Source: Roseateles depolymerans
Lineage (GTDB): Bacteria > Pseudomonadota > Gammaproteobacteria > Burkholderiales > Burkholderiaceae_C
Direction of reading: 5' to 3'
Assembly: GCA_003241055.1 (NCBI GenBank)
Contig: QFOD01000006.1
Coordinates: 1 to 64,000 of the forward strand
Length of the DNA: 64,000 nt
Translations under genes and position numbers: made by a program
In this document: positions 1 through 8,111 of the stretch, one piece after another
How the letters are laid out: each line of letters begins with the position of its first letter
How positions within the stretch are numbered: position 1 is the first letter of the stretch
Notes under the pieces: model-generated
What the model was told of the DNA's origin: nothing
The model's input: the letters and a program-made list of their open reading frames with translations, nothing else
Databases searched by the model: none

Positions 1-50
1 GTGACCGTCTCCGCTAGACTCTGACAGCGCAACGCCTCACGCCACGCAAC

Positions 51-83
51 CGGTCACGATGGACCAGAATGGGCGGTCACGAT
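51..83. repeat. Short direct repeats at a probable insertion or rearrangement junction
   Basis: The 10-mer CGGTCACGAT occurs at 51-60 and again at 74-83, and its core in inverted orientation (GTGACCG) opens the window at 1-7. The repeats lie exactly where the hydrolase at 54-587 loses its family-typical C-terminus. Repeated short motifs near an end are usual for IS21-type elements, so this may be the terminus of such an element lying to the left of the window. That identification is inference, since no transposase is visible. Confidence 0.35.
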
Positions 84-587
84 CACAGGAATACGCACCA
101 GACCGGAGGCGGCATTCAGGTGACCGCGCGGGCCGGCCATCACCACCTGCGAGCCCCAGTCCTGCGCCATCTGCAGGCTGCGCTCGGCGGCGCCAAAGGG
201 GTCGTCGCTGCTGATGACGGTGATGCTGGGGAAGGGCAGGCGGGGCCGGCGTATCGGCCGCCAGTTGTGCAACTGCGGCGGCATGTCCTCGCGCTCGGTG
301 TCGGGCGGCGCCACCAGCAACGCGCCCTTCACACGGGCCGTGTGCTGCGAGTGCTCGGCCCAGCTGGCCACCAGCTGGCAGCCCAGCGAATGCGCCACCA
401 GCAGTGCCGGCGCGTCGTCCTGCAGCAGCACCTCGTCCAGCTGCGCCATCCAGTCGCCGCGACGCGGCCAGTCCCAGTCGTGCTGCTCGACGCGGGTGTC
501 GCCGTGCAGGCGTTCCCAGCGGGTCTGCCAGTGGTCGGGGCCGGAGTTTTGCCAGCCGGGGAGTAGCAGTACACGGTGATCGTTCAT
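54..587 (-). CDS. RBBP9/YdeN-family alpha/beta hydrolase, C-terminus replaced
   Basis: This 177-residue protein belongs to the RBBP9/YdeN serine hydrolase family. The N-terminal LLLPGWQNSGPDHWQ motif, the nucleophile elbow AHSLGCQ, the SSDDPFG acid region and GHLNAASGL with the catalytic histidine are all present. Family members normally continue after GHINA(E/D)SGL with GDWP-type residues and 15-25 further residues. Here that part is replaced by an unrelated tail, VRIPVIVTAHSGPS, inside the direct-repeat zone at the window edge. The catalytic residues remain, but the last helix is probably lost. The gene starts with ATG at 587 and diverges from argC with only 47 bp between them. Substrate is unknown, as for most of the family. 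Confidence 0.8.
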   Translation of the reverse strand: MNDHRVLLLPGWQNSGPDHWQTRWERLHGDTRVEQHDWDWPRRGDWMAQLDEVLLQDDAPALLVAHSLGCQLVASWAEHSQHTARVKGALLVAPPDTEREDMPPQLHNWRPIRRPRLPFPSITVISSDDPFGAAERSLQMAQDWGSQVVMAGPRGHLNAASGLVRIPVIVTAHSGPS

Positions 588-634
588 GGTTTGCCCTTAT
601 CCTGCGCGGCTGGATTTTGCTTGGAGCAGCGGCG

Positions 635-1582
635 ATGACGTTCAAGGTGTTTGTGGATGGCCAGGAAGGCACGACGGGTCTGCGGATTCACGAGTACCTC
701 GCGGCCCGCAGCGACATCGAGGTGCTGAAGATAGACGCCGACAAGCGCAAGGACCCGGCCGAGCGCGCCCGCCTGCTGAACGCGGCCGACGTGGCCTTCC
801 TGTGCCTGCCGGACGCCGCCTCGCGCGAGGCCGCGGCCATGATCAGCAACCCCAACACCTGTTTGATCGACGCCAGCACCGCGCACCGTACGGTGCCGGG
901 CTGGACCTTCGGCCTGCCCGAACTGGCCCGGGGTCAGCGCGACGCCATCCGCGCGGCCAAGCGCATCGCCAACCCGGGCTGCCATGCCAGCGCCTTCATC
1001 CTGGCGGTGCGGCCGCTGGTGGATGCCGGCCTGCTGCCGCGCGACGCGGCGGTCAGCGCCACCTCCATCACCGGCTACTCGGGCGGCGGCAAGAGCATGA
1101 TCGCCGAGTACCAGCAGCAGCCGCTGCCGGCCGAGCTGACCGCGCCGCGCCCCTATGGCCTGGGCCTGAAGCACAAGCATCTGCCCGAGATGATGGCCCA
1201 CACCGGCCTGGCCACGCCGCCGGTGTTCATGCCCATCGTCAGCAGCTTCTACAAGGGCCTGGCGGTGAGCGTGCCCTTGCATCTCAGCCAATTCAAGCCC
1301 GGCACCACGCCGGAGGCCGCGCAGGCCGCGCTGGCCGCGCACTACGCCGGCGAGCGCTTCATCCGCGTGCTGCCGCTGCGAGATGCCGCCACGCTGGAGA
1401 GCGGCTTCTTCGACGTGCAGGCCTGCAACGACACCAACCGCGTGGACCTCTTCGTGTTCGCCAGCGACACCCAGGTGCTGCTGATGAGCCGCCTGGACAA
1501 CCTGGGCAAGGGCGCCAGCGGCGCGGCGGTGCAGAGCATGAACGTGCACCTGGGCGTCGAGGAAAGCCTGGGTCTGGTCTGA
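635..1582 (+). CDS. argC: N-acetyl-gamma-glutamyl-phosphate reductase
   Basis: ArgC catalyses NADPH-dependent reduction of N-acetylglutamyl phosphate to the semialdehyde in cytoplasmic arginine biosynthesis. The 315-residue length fits the short (type 2) ArgC group. The N-terminal VFVDGQEGTTGLRI is the nucleotide-binding loop, and the catalytic cysteine is C116 in ANPGCHAS. SITGYSGGGKSMI and the conserved KHKHLPEM segment follow. The reading frame stays open upstream to 404, but that part is antisense to the hydrolase. ATG 635, preceded by GGAGCAG, gives the correct family N-terminus. No other arg gene is adjacent. Confidence 0.95.
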   Translation: MTFKVFVDGQEGTTGLRIHEYLAARSDIEVLKIDADKRKDPAERARLLNAADVAFLCLPDAASREAAAMISNPNTCLIDASTAHRTVPGWTFGLPELARGQRDAIRAAKRIANPGCHASAFILAVRPLVDAGLLPRDAAVSATSITGYSGGGKSMIAEYQQQPLPAELTAPRPYGLGLKHKHLPEMMAHTGLATPPVFMPIVSSFYKGLAVSVPLHLSQFKPGTTPEAAQAALAAHYAGERFIRVLPLRDAATLESGFFDVQACNDTNRVDLFVFASDTQVLLMSRLDNLGKGASGAAVQSMNVHLGVEESLGLV

Positions 1583-1711
1583 CCACGCCGGCGCATCGGC
1601 GCCGCGTGCTGGCGATTCGCCGGCCCGGCTGTCGAATCGTCGCCGGCCGCTGGGGCCGGGCAGGGCGGGTGGGCACAGTGCGGGCATCGCAACCCGTTTT
1701 GAAAGCCCGCC

Positions 1712-2200
1712 ATGAACGCCACCGCCTCCTCGCTGCCCCTGTGGCCCTTCATCATCCTGGCTGCCCTGGTGGCGCTGGGCTGGCGCCAATCGCGTGAGCG
1801 TCTGGTGCGGCCGGGCACGCTGGCCCGCGTGGCGCTGGTGATGCTGGCGCTGTCGCTGTACGGCGTGACCTCGGCCTTTGGCGCGGCACTGCTGCCGGTG
1901 CTGGCCTGGGCCCTGGGCTTTGCGGCCGCGCTGGGCCCGGCAGGCGCCGTGTTCGCCCCGCGAGGCCTGTCACGCGAGGGCGAGGCGGTGCGTCTGCCGG
2001 GCAGCTGGCTGCCGATGGCGCTGATGCTGGGTATCTTCCTGACCAGGTTCGCGCTGGGCATGGCCACCGGCACCGGCTCGCCGCTGCTGCACCAGGCCGC
2101 CTTCATCGCCACGGTCAGCGCGGCACTGGGCCTGTTCAGCGGCGCCTTCGCGGCCCGCGCCCGGGCGGTGGGCCGCTGCGCCCGCATCGCCCAGGCCTGA
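1712..2200 (+). CDS. Small integral membrane protein (DUF6622-like), function unknown
   Basis: This 162-residue, very hydrophobic protein has about four predicted membrane segments, at roughly residues 8-22, 40-75 (probably two passes), 98-115 and 128-148. Its pattern resembles the small uncharacterised DUF6622-type membrane proteins of proteobacteria, an assignment made from memory of the family and only moderately sure. It starts at ATG 1712, 129 bp after argC, and ends 11 bp before the convergent OmpA-like gene. No catalytic motif is visible. It could be a single-gene unit or a distal gene behind argC. Confidence 0.65.
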   Translation: MNATASSLPLWPFIILAALVALGWRQSRERLVRPGTLARVALVMLALSLYGVTSAFGAALLPVLAWALGFAAALGPAGAVFAPRGLSREGEAVRLPGSWLPMALMLGIFLTRFALGMATGTGSPLLHQAAFIATVSAALGLFSGAFAARARAVGRCARIAQA

Positions 2201-2211
2201 GGCCTGGCGGT

Positions 2212-3234
2212 TTACTGCGCCACCAGCTCCACGCGGCGGTTGCGCGAGCGGCCGGCCTCGTCGCCATTGCCCGCCACGGGCGCCAGGCTGGCCAGGCCGC
2301 GGGCCGTCAGGCGTCTGACCTCCACCTTGTAGGGCGCGGCGGTCAGCGCGGCAACCACCGCCTGGGCGCGGGCCTGGCTGAGCTTCTCGTTGGCCTCGAA
2401 GCTGCCGACGTTGTCGGTGTGCCCCACGATCCAGGCCTTGAGCGCGGGCTGCTTCTTCAGCAGCTCGGCCATGGCCTCCAGCTGGGGTTTTGACTCGGGC
2501 TTGAGTTCGGCCTTGCCCGTGTCGAAGAACAGGCCGCTCAGGGCGACCCGCCCGTCGCTGGCCAGGCCGGCCTGCAGGGCAGTGGCATCCACCGTGACCT
2601 GGCCGGTGGCCATGGTCTTGGGCTCGACGATTTCCAGGTAGGTGGCGACCTGCTCGGTGTGCGGGTTCACCGCCAGCGAGCTGTAGAGCAGCACCGTGGC
2701 CTCCCGGCCGGGCTGGCCCAGCGTGCCCATCAGCAGCCGGCCTTGCTCGTAGCTCAGCGCGGAGCTCAGGCCGTAGTGGTCGCCGCCGGGGCTCACCAGA
2801 TCGCCCTTGGCCCATTTGAAGCCCTTGGTCGGGTCGATCTGGCGGGACCAGGCGAAGAACAGGTCGCTGCAGTCGCGTTCGCAGGCGAAGCGTTTCTTGA
2901 AGCCGGCCGCCGTCAGCGCCTGCTCGTAGTTGCGCCAGACCTCCAGCGGCGCCTTGCCGCGCGGTGCGATGTAGAGGGTCTGCGTGACCCGACCCTCGAC
3001 CGTCAGCAGCTCCTTGAACTTGTAGTGATCGTTCTTCTGCAGCTCGGCCGAGGCCGGCAGTGCGGCGCTGTCCCAGTCCGCCACCCGCTGGCCGGCCAGC
3101 CAGGAGCCGTTGAAGCGCTTGATCAACGGGTGGTCGGCGCTGCCCGGCAGGTCGGCCGGCGGCGTGGCGGCCGCTTGTGACAGCGGGGTCAGCAAGGCGA
3201 GGGCAGCGAGGGCGGCAAGGCGGGTCAGGCGCAT
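2212..3234 (-). CDS. DUF4892-OmpA fusion, outer-membrane/periplasmic protein
   Basis: This 340-residue exported protein has a signal peptide at residues 1-22 (RLTRLAALAALALLTPLSQA). The central region (about 30-200) has features of DUF4892, and the C-terminal OmpA/MotB peptidoglycan-binding domain covers about 225-338. GHTDNVGSFEANEKLSQARA is the diagnostic OmpA-domain motif, and the C-terminal NRRVELV completes it. The protein probably anchors the envelope to peptidoglycan. It is convergent with the membrane-protein gene on the left and has no obvious operon partner. The two cysteines in the FACERDCSD segment may form a disulphide. Confidence 0.85.
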   Translation of the reverse strand: MRLTRLAALAALALLTPLSQAAATPPADLPGSADHPLIKRFNGSWLAGQRVADWDSAALPASAELQKNDHYKFKELLTVEGRVTQTLYIAPRGKAPLEVWRNYEQALTAAGFKKRFACERDCSDLFFAWSRQIDPTKGFKWAKGDLVSPGGDHYGLSSALSYEQGRLLMGTLGQPGREATVLLYSSLAVNPHTEQVATYLEIVEPKTMATGQVTVDATALQAGLASDGRVALSGLFFDTGKAELKPESKPQLEAMAELLKKQPALKAWIVGHTDNVGSFEANEKLSQARAQAVVAALTAAPYKVEVRRLTARGLASLAPVAGNGDEAGRSRNRRVELVAQ

Positions 3235-3325
3235 GGCAGGGCGGAGGTGGTGAGGCCGCGATGTTGACCGGCCGAATTACCGGCCTCGATGAATTTCCAC
3301 CCTTCAAACGTGGGAGATGTGGGTT

Positions 3326-3829
3326 TCAGCGCCGCGCCAGCTCGTAGCGGAACTCCACGCAGGGCTGGCCGCGGAACTCGGTCTCCACGCGTGCGACCTG
3401 GATCGCACCCAGGCGTTCCAGCAGGCGCAGGCAGGCGAGGTTGCGCGCATCGGTTTGCGCGTGGATCACCTCCACCGGGGTGTCGGCCAGCAGCAGCTGC
3501 ACCGCCGCCCGCACCGCGGCGCTGGCGATGCCACGGCCCTGGACCTCGCGGGCCAGGCTGAAACCCAGCTCGGCCTCTTGGCCGTCGGCGCTGACGAACA
3601 GGCCCACATCACCCAGCAGCGCGTCGCTGACCGGGTCGGCAATGCCCAGCTGGCTCCAGTGGCCGGGCTGCAGCAGTGGGGCGCTGGCCATGTCCTGCAA
3701 GAAGTCCAGCGCCTGCTCGTCGGGCCAGGGCATCCAGCCCTGCCAGCGGCCCACCTCGGGGTCCTGGCGGTAGGCCTGGAAGGCGGCCAGGTCGCTGGGC
3801 GCCAGGCGGCGCAGGCGCATCACGCTCAT
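3326..3829 (-). CDS. GNAT family N-acetyltransferase (RimJ/RimL-like)
   Basis: This 167-residue GNAT acetyltransferase resembles the RimJ/RimL type that acetylates protein N-termini or small amines using acetyl-CoA. The acetyl-CoA loop is REVQGRGIASAA, followed by the typical HAQTDARNLACLRLLERLG segment. The start is ATG at 3829, which overlaps the stop of the next upstream gene as ATGA and so suggests translational coupling. A longer open frame upstream runs inside that neighbour and is not used. It is the last gene of the mnmG-rsmG-parA-GNAT-GNAT run. Its substrate cannot be read from the sequence. Confidence 0.85.
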   Translation of the reverse strand: MSVMRLRRLAPSDLAAFQAYRQDPEVGRWQGWMPWPDEQALDFLQDMASAPLLQPGHWSQLGIADPVSDALLGDVGLFVSADGQEAELGFSLAREVQGRGIASAAVRAAVQLLLADTPVEVIHAQTDARNLACLRLLERLGAIQVARVETEFRGQPCVEFRYELARR

Positions 3830-4584
3830 GTCAGCTCGGTCTCGGGGCTGCGGTAGTGGTAGCGGTAGGCGAAGCGGAAACCCAGGCGGGCGTAGAGGCG
3901 CTGGGCCACCGCGTTGTCGCTGCCCACCTGCAGATAGGCCTGGCGGGCGCCCTGGGCGTGGGCGAGGGCCAGCAGCGCGCGGCACAGGCGTTCGCCATGG
4001 CCCTGGCGCGGCACGGCGGACGCGATGTCGTAGAGGCCCACCAGCCCGCCATCGACCACCATCTGCCCGCAGGCCAGCAAGGTGCCAGCCTCGTCTTTCA
4101 GCGCAAAGCCCTGGTAGCGCACCGGCGCGCTGGCGATGCGCTCCGCGTGGGCCGCGATGGCGGTGACGGTCGAGCCGCGCAGCGCGCCCACCAGCGCGGC
4201 GTAGCCAGGCGCATCCAGAGCCTGGAGCGCGGCCGGAGCAGGCTCAGGAAGGAGGTGCTCCAGCAGCATCACATCGGCGGCGTCGAATGCAGCCCAGCCC
4301 TTGGCGGCCAGCCGCTCGTCCAGGTCGGCCGGCTGGCTCCAGGGCGTCACGCGCACCGCCAGCGGCAGGCCAGCGGCGTCATAGGCGCGCTGGCAGCGGG
4401 CCAGCAGATCGTCCAGCGGCAGTGCCCCTTCGCGCAGTGCATTGATGCAGCGCGAGCGCTTGGCCTTGCCGGGTGACAGGCGGATCAGCCAGCCGTCGAT
4501 GTCGGTCTGCTGGGGCGGGGCGGAGGCGTCCAGGCCGGCGAGTTCGGCGCGCAGCGCGAGCTCGCTCAGGCCGGCGGCGCTCAT
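3826..4584 (-). CDS. GNAT family N-acetyltransferase downstream of parA
   Basis: This 252-residue protein has a divergent N-terminal half (about 1-110) and a GNAT domain in the C-terminal half. SAVPRQGHGERLCRALL is the acetyl-CoA-binding loop, and AYLQVGSDNAVAQRLYARLG is the conserved helix and turn. ATG 4584 overlaps the parA stop (ATGA), and its own stop overlaps the next GNAT gene the same way, so parA and both acetyltransferases form one coupled unit. Acetyltransferase genes next to parA are seen in related bacteria, but there parB usually follows, whereas here it does not. Substrate unknown. Confidence 0.85.
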   Translation of the reverse strand: MSAAGLSELALRAELAGLDASAPPQQTDIDGWLIRLSPGKAKRSRCINALREGALPLDDLLARCQRAYDAAGLPLAVRVTPWSQPADLDERLAAKGWAAFDAADVMLLEHLLPEPAPAALQALDAPGYAALVGALRGSTVTAIAAHAERIASAPVRYQGFALKDEAGTLLACGQMVVDGGLVGLYDIASAVPRQGHGERLCRALLALAHAQGARQAYLQVGSDNAVAQRLYARLGFRFAYRYHYRSPETELT

Positions 4585-5357
4585 CACTTCATGGTCCCGA
4601 TGCGGGCCACCATTTCCTTGGCGAACTCGATGAAGGCCTGGGCGCCGCGGGAGCTGGGGTCGAACACCACGCCGGGCAGGCCGTAGCTGGGCGCTTCGGC
4701 CAGGCGCACATTGCGCGGGATCACGCTGTTGAACACCTTGTCGCCGAAGTGGGCCTTGAGCTGCTCGCTGACCTGCTGCTGCAGCGTGATGCGGGGGTCG
4801 AACATCACGCGCAGCAGGCCGATGATCTGCAGGTCGTTGTTCAGGTTGGCGTGGATCTGCTTGATGGTGTTGACGAGGTCGGTCAGCCCCTCCAGCGCGA
4901 AGTACTCGCACTGCATGGGCACGACCACGCCATGGGCGCTGCACAGGCCGTTCAGCGTCAGCATGGACAGCGACGGCGGGCAGTCGATCAGCACGAAGTC
5001 GTAGTCCGCATCGGCGGCGTTCAGCGCGGCCTTGAGCCGGGCCTCGCGGCGCTCCAGCTCCACCAGCTCGACCTCGGCACCGGCCAGTTCGCGGTTGGCG
5101 CCCAGCACGTCGTAGCCGGCCTTCTCGGCATGGACCCTGGCCTCGGCGATGGAGGCGGATTCCAGCAGCACGTCGTAGACCGACAGCTCCAGCTTGCGCT
5201 TGTCCACGCCCGAACCCATGGTGGCGTTGCCCTGGGGGTCCAGGTCCACGACCAGCACGCGCTGGCCGATCTGGGCCAGGCCAGCGGCCAGGTTGACGGT
5301 GGTGGTGGTCTTGCCGACGCCACCCTTCTGGTTGGCGATGCAGAAAATCTTGGCCAT
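4584..5357 (-). CDS. parA: Chromosome partitioning ATPase ParA (Soj)
   Basis: ParA is the nucleoid-associated, Walker-type ATPase that moves ParB-parS complexes during chromosome segregation. The 257-residue protein has the deviant Walker A motif KGGVGKTTT at residues 11-19, followed by DLDPQGNATMGSG and Walker B VLIDCPPSLS. PMQCEYFALEGL is typical of chromosomal Soj proteins. It lacks the N-terminal HTH of plasmid ParA. The gene follows rsmG by 87 bp on the same strand. Three parS sites lie just upstream in rsmG and mnmG, but no parB gene is found nearby. Confidence 0.95.
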   Translation of the reverse strand: MAKIFCIANQKGGVGKTTTTVNLAAGLAQIGQRVLVVDLDPQGNATMGSGVDKRKLELSVYDVLLESASIAEARVHAEKAGYDVLGANRELAGAEVELVELERREARLKAALNAADADYDFVLIDCPPSLSMLTLNGLCSAHGVVVPMQCEYFALEGLTDLVNTIKQIHANLNNDLQIIGLLRVMFDPRITLQQQVSEQLKAHFGDKVFNSVIPRNVRLAEAPSYGLPGVVFDPSSRGAQAFIEFAKEMVARIGTMK

Positions 5358-5444
5358 GGAGTCGCTTCAGGGGTCAGCCGGCATCCTAGCGGGGAAGCGG
5401 CGTGCGCCGGCCGGGACTGACCCCGAACCGGCGGCTTTTCGTGC

Positions 5445-6071
5445 TCAGCGTGGCCGCATCCAGACGATGCAGCGCTGGGCGTCCAGCCCGGGCACCGTCA
5501 GTTGTTCCACGTGAAACACCTCGACGTCGGCCGGCAGGGCGGCGATTTCTTCGGCGGGGTGCTGGCCCTTCATCGCCATCCAGACCGCGCCCGGCGCCAG
5601 GTGCTGGCGGGTGAGGGTGGTGAAGTCCAGCAGTGACGCGAAGGCGCGGGAGGTGATGAGGCCGAATGCTGGGGTCGCCAGTTGCTCCACGCGGCTGTGC
5701 ACGCCGTGCAGATTGGGCAGCTTCAGCTCGGCCGCCACCTGCTGGATGAAGGTGGCCTTCTTGGCCACCGCGTCCACGCAGCTGACGTCGGTGCCGGGGC
5801 AGCAGATCGCGATGACCACGCCGGGCAGGCCGCCGCCGGCGCCCACGTCCATGAGCCTGGCCGGCGCGCCGTGGCGCAACAGCGGCGGCAGGGCCGACAG
5901 GCTGTCCACGAGGTGGTGGCTCAGCATCTGCGCCGGGTCGCGCACCGCGGTCAGGTTGTAGACCTTGTTCCACTTCTGCAGCAGGGCCAGATAGGCCAGC
6001 AGCTGGTCGATCTGCGTGTCGCTCAGCGCCAGGCCCAGCGTGCGGGCCGCGTTCTCCAGCGTGGTCCTCAT
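5445..6071 (-). CDS. rsmG: 16S rRNA (guanine527-N7)-methyltransferase
   Basis: RsmG (GidB) uses S-adenosylmethionine to methylate N7 of G527 in 16S rRNA; its loss gives low-level streptomycin resistance in many bacteria. The 208-residue length is normal. LQKWNKVYNLTAVRDP, the SAM-binding loop LMDVGAGGGLPGVV and the later LITSRAFASL segment are all diagnostic. ATG 6071 overlaps the mnmG stop (ATGA). A parS palindrome at 5503-5518 lies within the coding region close to the 3' end and is read as part of the VFHVEQ segment. Confidence 0.95.
   Translation of the reverse strand: MRTTLENAARTLGLALSDTQIDQLLAYLALLQKWNKVYNLTAVRDPAQMLSHHLVDSLSALPPLLRHGAPARLMDVGAGGGLPGVVIAICCPGTDVSCVDAVAKKATFIQQVAAELKLPNLHGVHSRVEQLATPAFGLITSRAFASLLDFTTLTRQHLAPGAVWMAMKGQHPAEEIAALPADVEVFHVEQLTVPGLDAQRCIVWMRPR
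5503..5518. promoter_or_regulatory. parS site 1 (ParB-binding centromere)
   Basis: The 16-mer TGTTCCACGTGAAACA matches the near-universal parS consensus TGTTTCACGTGAAACA at 15 of 16 positions, within the range of Burkholderia and Pseudomonas parS sites. It lies inside rsmG, about 150 bp upstream of parA. ParB binding here would nucleate the partition complex. The match is seen directly; function follows from the family. Confidence 0.9.
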
Positions 6072-8035
6072 GCGCTCACCGCCTCGTCGGCCGTGAAGCC
6101 CTTGAACTTGCCCTTCTTCAGGTGCACCAGCAGCAGCGAGATCGCGGCTGGCGTGATGCCGGAGATGCGCGAGGCCTGGCCCAGCGTCTCGGGGCGGTGG
6201 GTGTTGAGCTTCTGGCGGGCCTCGAAGGAGAGGGCGTGGACCAGACTGTAGTCCAGGTCCTCCGGCAGCTTCAGGTGCTCGAAGTGGGCCGCGCGGGCGA
6301 CGTCGTCCACCTGCTTGTTGATGTAGCCGGCGTACTTGACGCTGATCTCCACCTGCTCGGCCACCAGCCCGGCCAGCTCCGTGCCCAGCTCGGCGACCAG
6401 TGTTCCACGTGAAACACCCGCTGACCCTTTGAGATCTGGCTTGGCAATGCTGGCCACCTCGGCCACGGTGTCGAAGTTCACGCCGGGGCGGCGCAGCAGA
6501 TCGGCCAGGCTGTATTCGCGCTCCAGTGCCTTGCCCACCAGTCGCTCGGCGTCGACCGCCGGCAGGATGCCAGGGTGGACCCAGGTGCTCTTGAGCTTCT
6601 CGGTTTCACGTGAAACAGCGTCGCGCTTGCGGTTGAAGGCGGCCCAGCGCGCGTCGTCCACCAGGCCCAGTTGGCGGCCGGTCTCGGTCAGGCGGGCGTC
6701 GGCGTTGTCCTCGCGCAGCTGCAGCCGGAACTCGGCGCGGCTGGTGAACATGCGGTAGGGCTCGGTGACGCCCTTGGTGATCAGGTCGTCCACCAGCACG
6801 CCGAGATACGCCTGGTCGCGGGCCGGCGTCCAGGGGCCATCACCTCGAACCTGCAGTGCCGCGTTCAGGCCGGCGAACAGGCCCTGGGCCGCCGCCTCTT
6901 CGTAGCCGGTCGTGCCATTGATCTGGCCGGCGAAGAACAGGCCCTGGATCACCTTGGTCTCGAACGAGGCCTTCAGGCCGCGCGGGTCGAAGTAGTCGTA
7001 CTCAATCGCATAGCCGGGGCGCAGGATGTCGGCGTTCTCCAGCCCGGGGATGCTGCGCACGGCGGCCAGCTGGATGTCGAAGGGCAGGGAGGTGGAGATG
7101 CCGTTGGGGTAGAACTCGTGCGTGGTCAGGCCCTCGGGCTCCAGGAAGATCTGGTGCGAGTCCTTGTCGGCGAAGCGGTTCACCTTGTCTTCGATGCTCG
7201 GGCAGTAGCGCGGGCCCACGCCCTCGATGACGCCGGTGAACATGGGGCTGCGGTCGAAGCCGCTGCGGATGATCTCGTGCGTGCGCTCGTTGGTGTGCGT
7301 GATCCAGCACGGCACCTGTTGCGGGTGCATGGTGGTGTTGCCCATGAAGCTGAACACCGGCACGGGGTCCAGGTCGCCGGGCTGTTCCTCGCACCTGGCA
7401 AAGTCGATCGTGCGGCCGTCGATGCGCGGCGGCGTTCCGGTCTTGAGCCGCCCCTGCGGCAGCTTGAGTTCCTTCAGCCGGGCCGACAGGCTCACGGCCG
7501 GCGGGTCACCGGCACGGCCGGCGGCGTAGTTCTGCAGGCCCACGTGCACGCGGCCGTCCAGGAAGGTGCCGGCGGTCAGCACCACCGCGCGGGCGCGAAA
7601 GCGGATGCCGGCCTGGGTGACCGCGCCCACCACGCGGTCGCCTTCCACCATCAGGTCGTCCACCGCCTGCTGGAACAGCTGCAGATTCGGCTGGTTCTCC
7701 AGCCGGCGGCGTATCGCGGCCTTGTAGAGGATGCGGTCGGCCTGGGCGCGGGTGGCGCGCACCGCCGGGCCCTTGGAGCCGTTCAGGATGCGGAACTGGA
7801 TGCCGCCCTCGTCGGTGGCCAGCGCCATCGCGCCGCCCAGCGCGTCCACCTCCTTCACCAGGTGGCCCTTGCCGATGCCGCCGATGCTGGGGTTGCAGCT
7901 CATCGCCCCCAGGGTCTCGATGTTGTGGGTCAGCAGCAGGGTCTGCGCGCCCATGCGCGCCGCGGCCAGCGCGGCCTCGGTGCCGGCATGGCCGCCGCCG
8001 ACGACGATGACGTCGAATTCCTTGGGATAGAGCAT
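6068..8035 (-). CDS. mnmG: tRNA uridine-5-carboxymethylaminomethyl modification enzyme MnmG
   Basis: MnmG (GidA) acts with MnmE to install carboxymethylaminomethyl on U34 of several tRNAs. It binds FAD through the N-terminal IVVGGGHAGTEAALAAARMG segment. The 655-residue length and the segments MSCNPSIGGIGKGHLVKE, TGTFLDGRVHVG, GTTGYEEAAAQGL and MFTSRAEFRLQLREDNAD are all canonical. Its stop overlaps the rsmG start. Two parS palindromes lie inside the gene. It heads the mnmG-rsmG-parA run typical of origin-proximal DNA in many bacteria. The convergent or downstream thdF/mnmE and dnaA genes are not in this window. Confidence 0.97.
   Translation of the reverse strand: MLYPKEFDVIVVGGGHAGTEAALAAARMGAQTLLLTHNIETLGAMSCNPSIGGIGKGHLVKEVDALGGAMALATDEGGIQFRILNGSKGPAVRATRAQADRILYKAAIRRRLENQPNLQLFQQAVDDLMVEGDRVVGAVTQAGIRFRARAVVLTAGTFLDGRVHVGLQNYAAGRAGDPPAVSLSARLKELKLPQGRLKTGTPPRIDGRTIDFARCEEQPGDLDPVPVFSFMGNTTMHPQQVPCWITHTNERTHEIIRSGFDRSPMFTGVIEGVGPRYCPSIEDKVNRFADKDSHQIFLEPEGLTTHEFYPNGISTSLPFDIQLAAVRSIPGLENADILRPGYAIEYDYFDPRGLKASFETKVIQGLFFAGQINGTTGYEEAAAQGLFAGLNAALQVRGDGPWTPARDQAYLGVLVDDLITKGVTEPYRMFTSRAEFRLQLREDNADARLTETGRQLGLVDDARWAAFNRKRDAVSRETEKLKSTWVHPGILPAVDAERLVGKALEREYSLADLLRRPGVNFDTVAEVASIAKPDLKGSAGVSRGTLVAELGTELAGLVAEQVEISVKYAGYINKQVDDVARAAHFEHLKLPEDLDYSLVHALSFEARQKLNTHRPETLGQASRISGITPAAISLLLVHLKKGKFKGFTADEAVSA
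6401..6416. promoter_or_regulatory. parS site 2
   Basis: TGTTCCACGTGAAACA, identical to site 1, lies within mnmG 898 bp further upstream. Two identical 16-mers in different genes and different coding contexts indicate selection for the DNA site rather than for the encoded residues. Confidence 0.9.
6602..6617. promoter_or_regulatory. parS site 3
   Basis: GGTTTCACGTGAAACA keeps the full central GTTTCACGTGAAAC palindrome and differs from consensus only in the first base. It lies in mnmG, 201 bp beyond site 2 (start to start). The three sites fall within about 1.1 kb, immediately upstream of parA. Confidence 0.88.
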
Positions 8036-8111
8036 GGTGGGGTGCCAGGTTGGGCGCCGGTGGACGGTGGCGCGGGCAAACCCCGAATTTTACGAAGCGG
8101 GTGTGGATAAG

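Noticed and set aside
404..634. N-terminal extension of the argC reading frame
   Set aside because: It is antisense to the hydrolase gene, has no family similarity, and ATG 635 gives the normal ArgC start.
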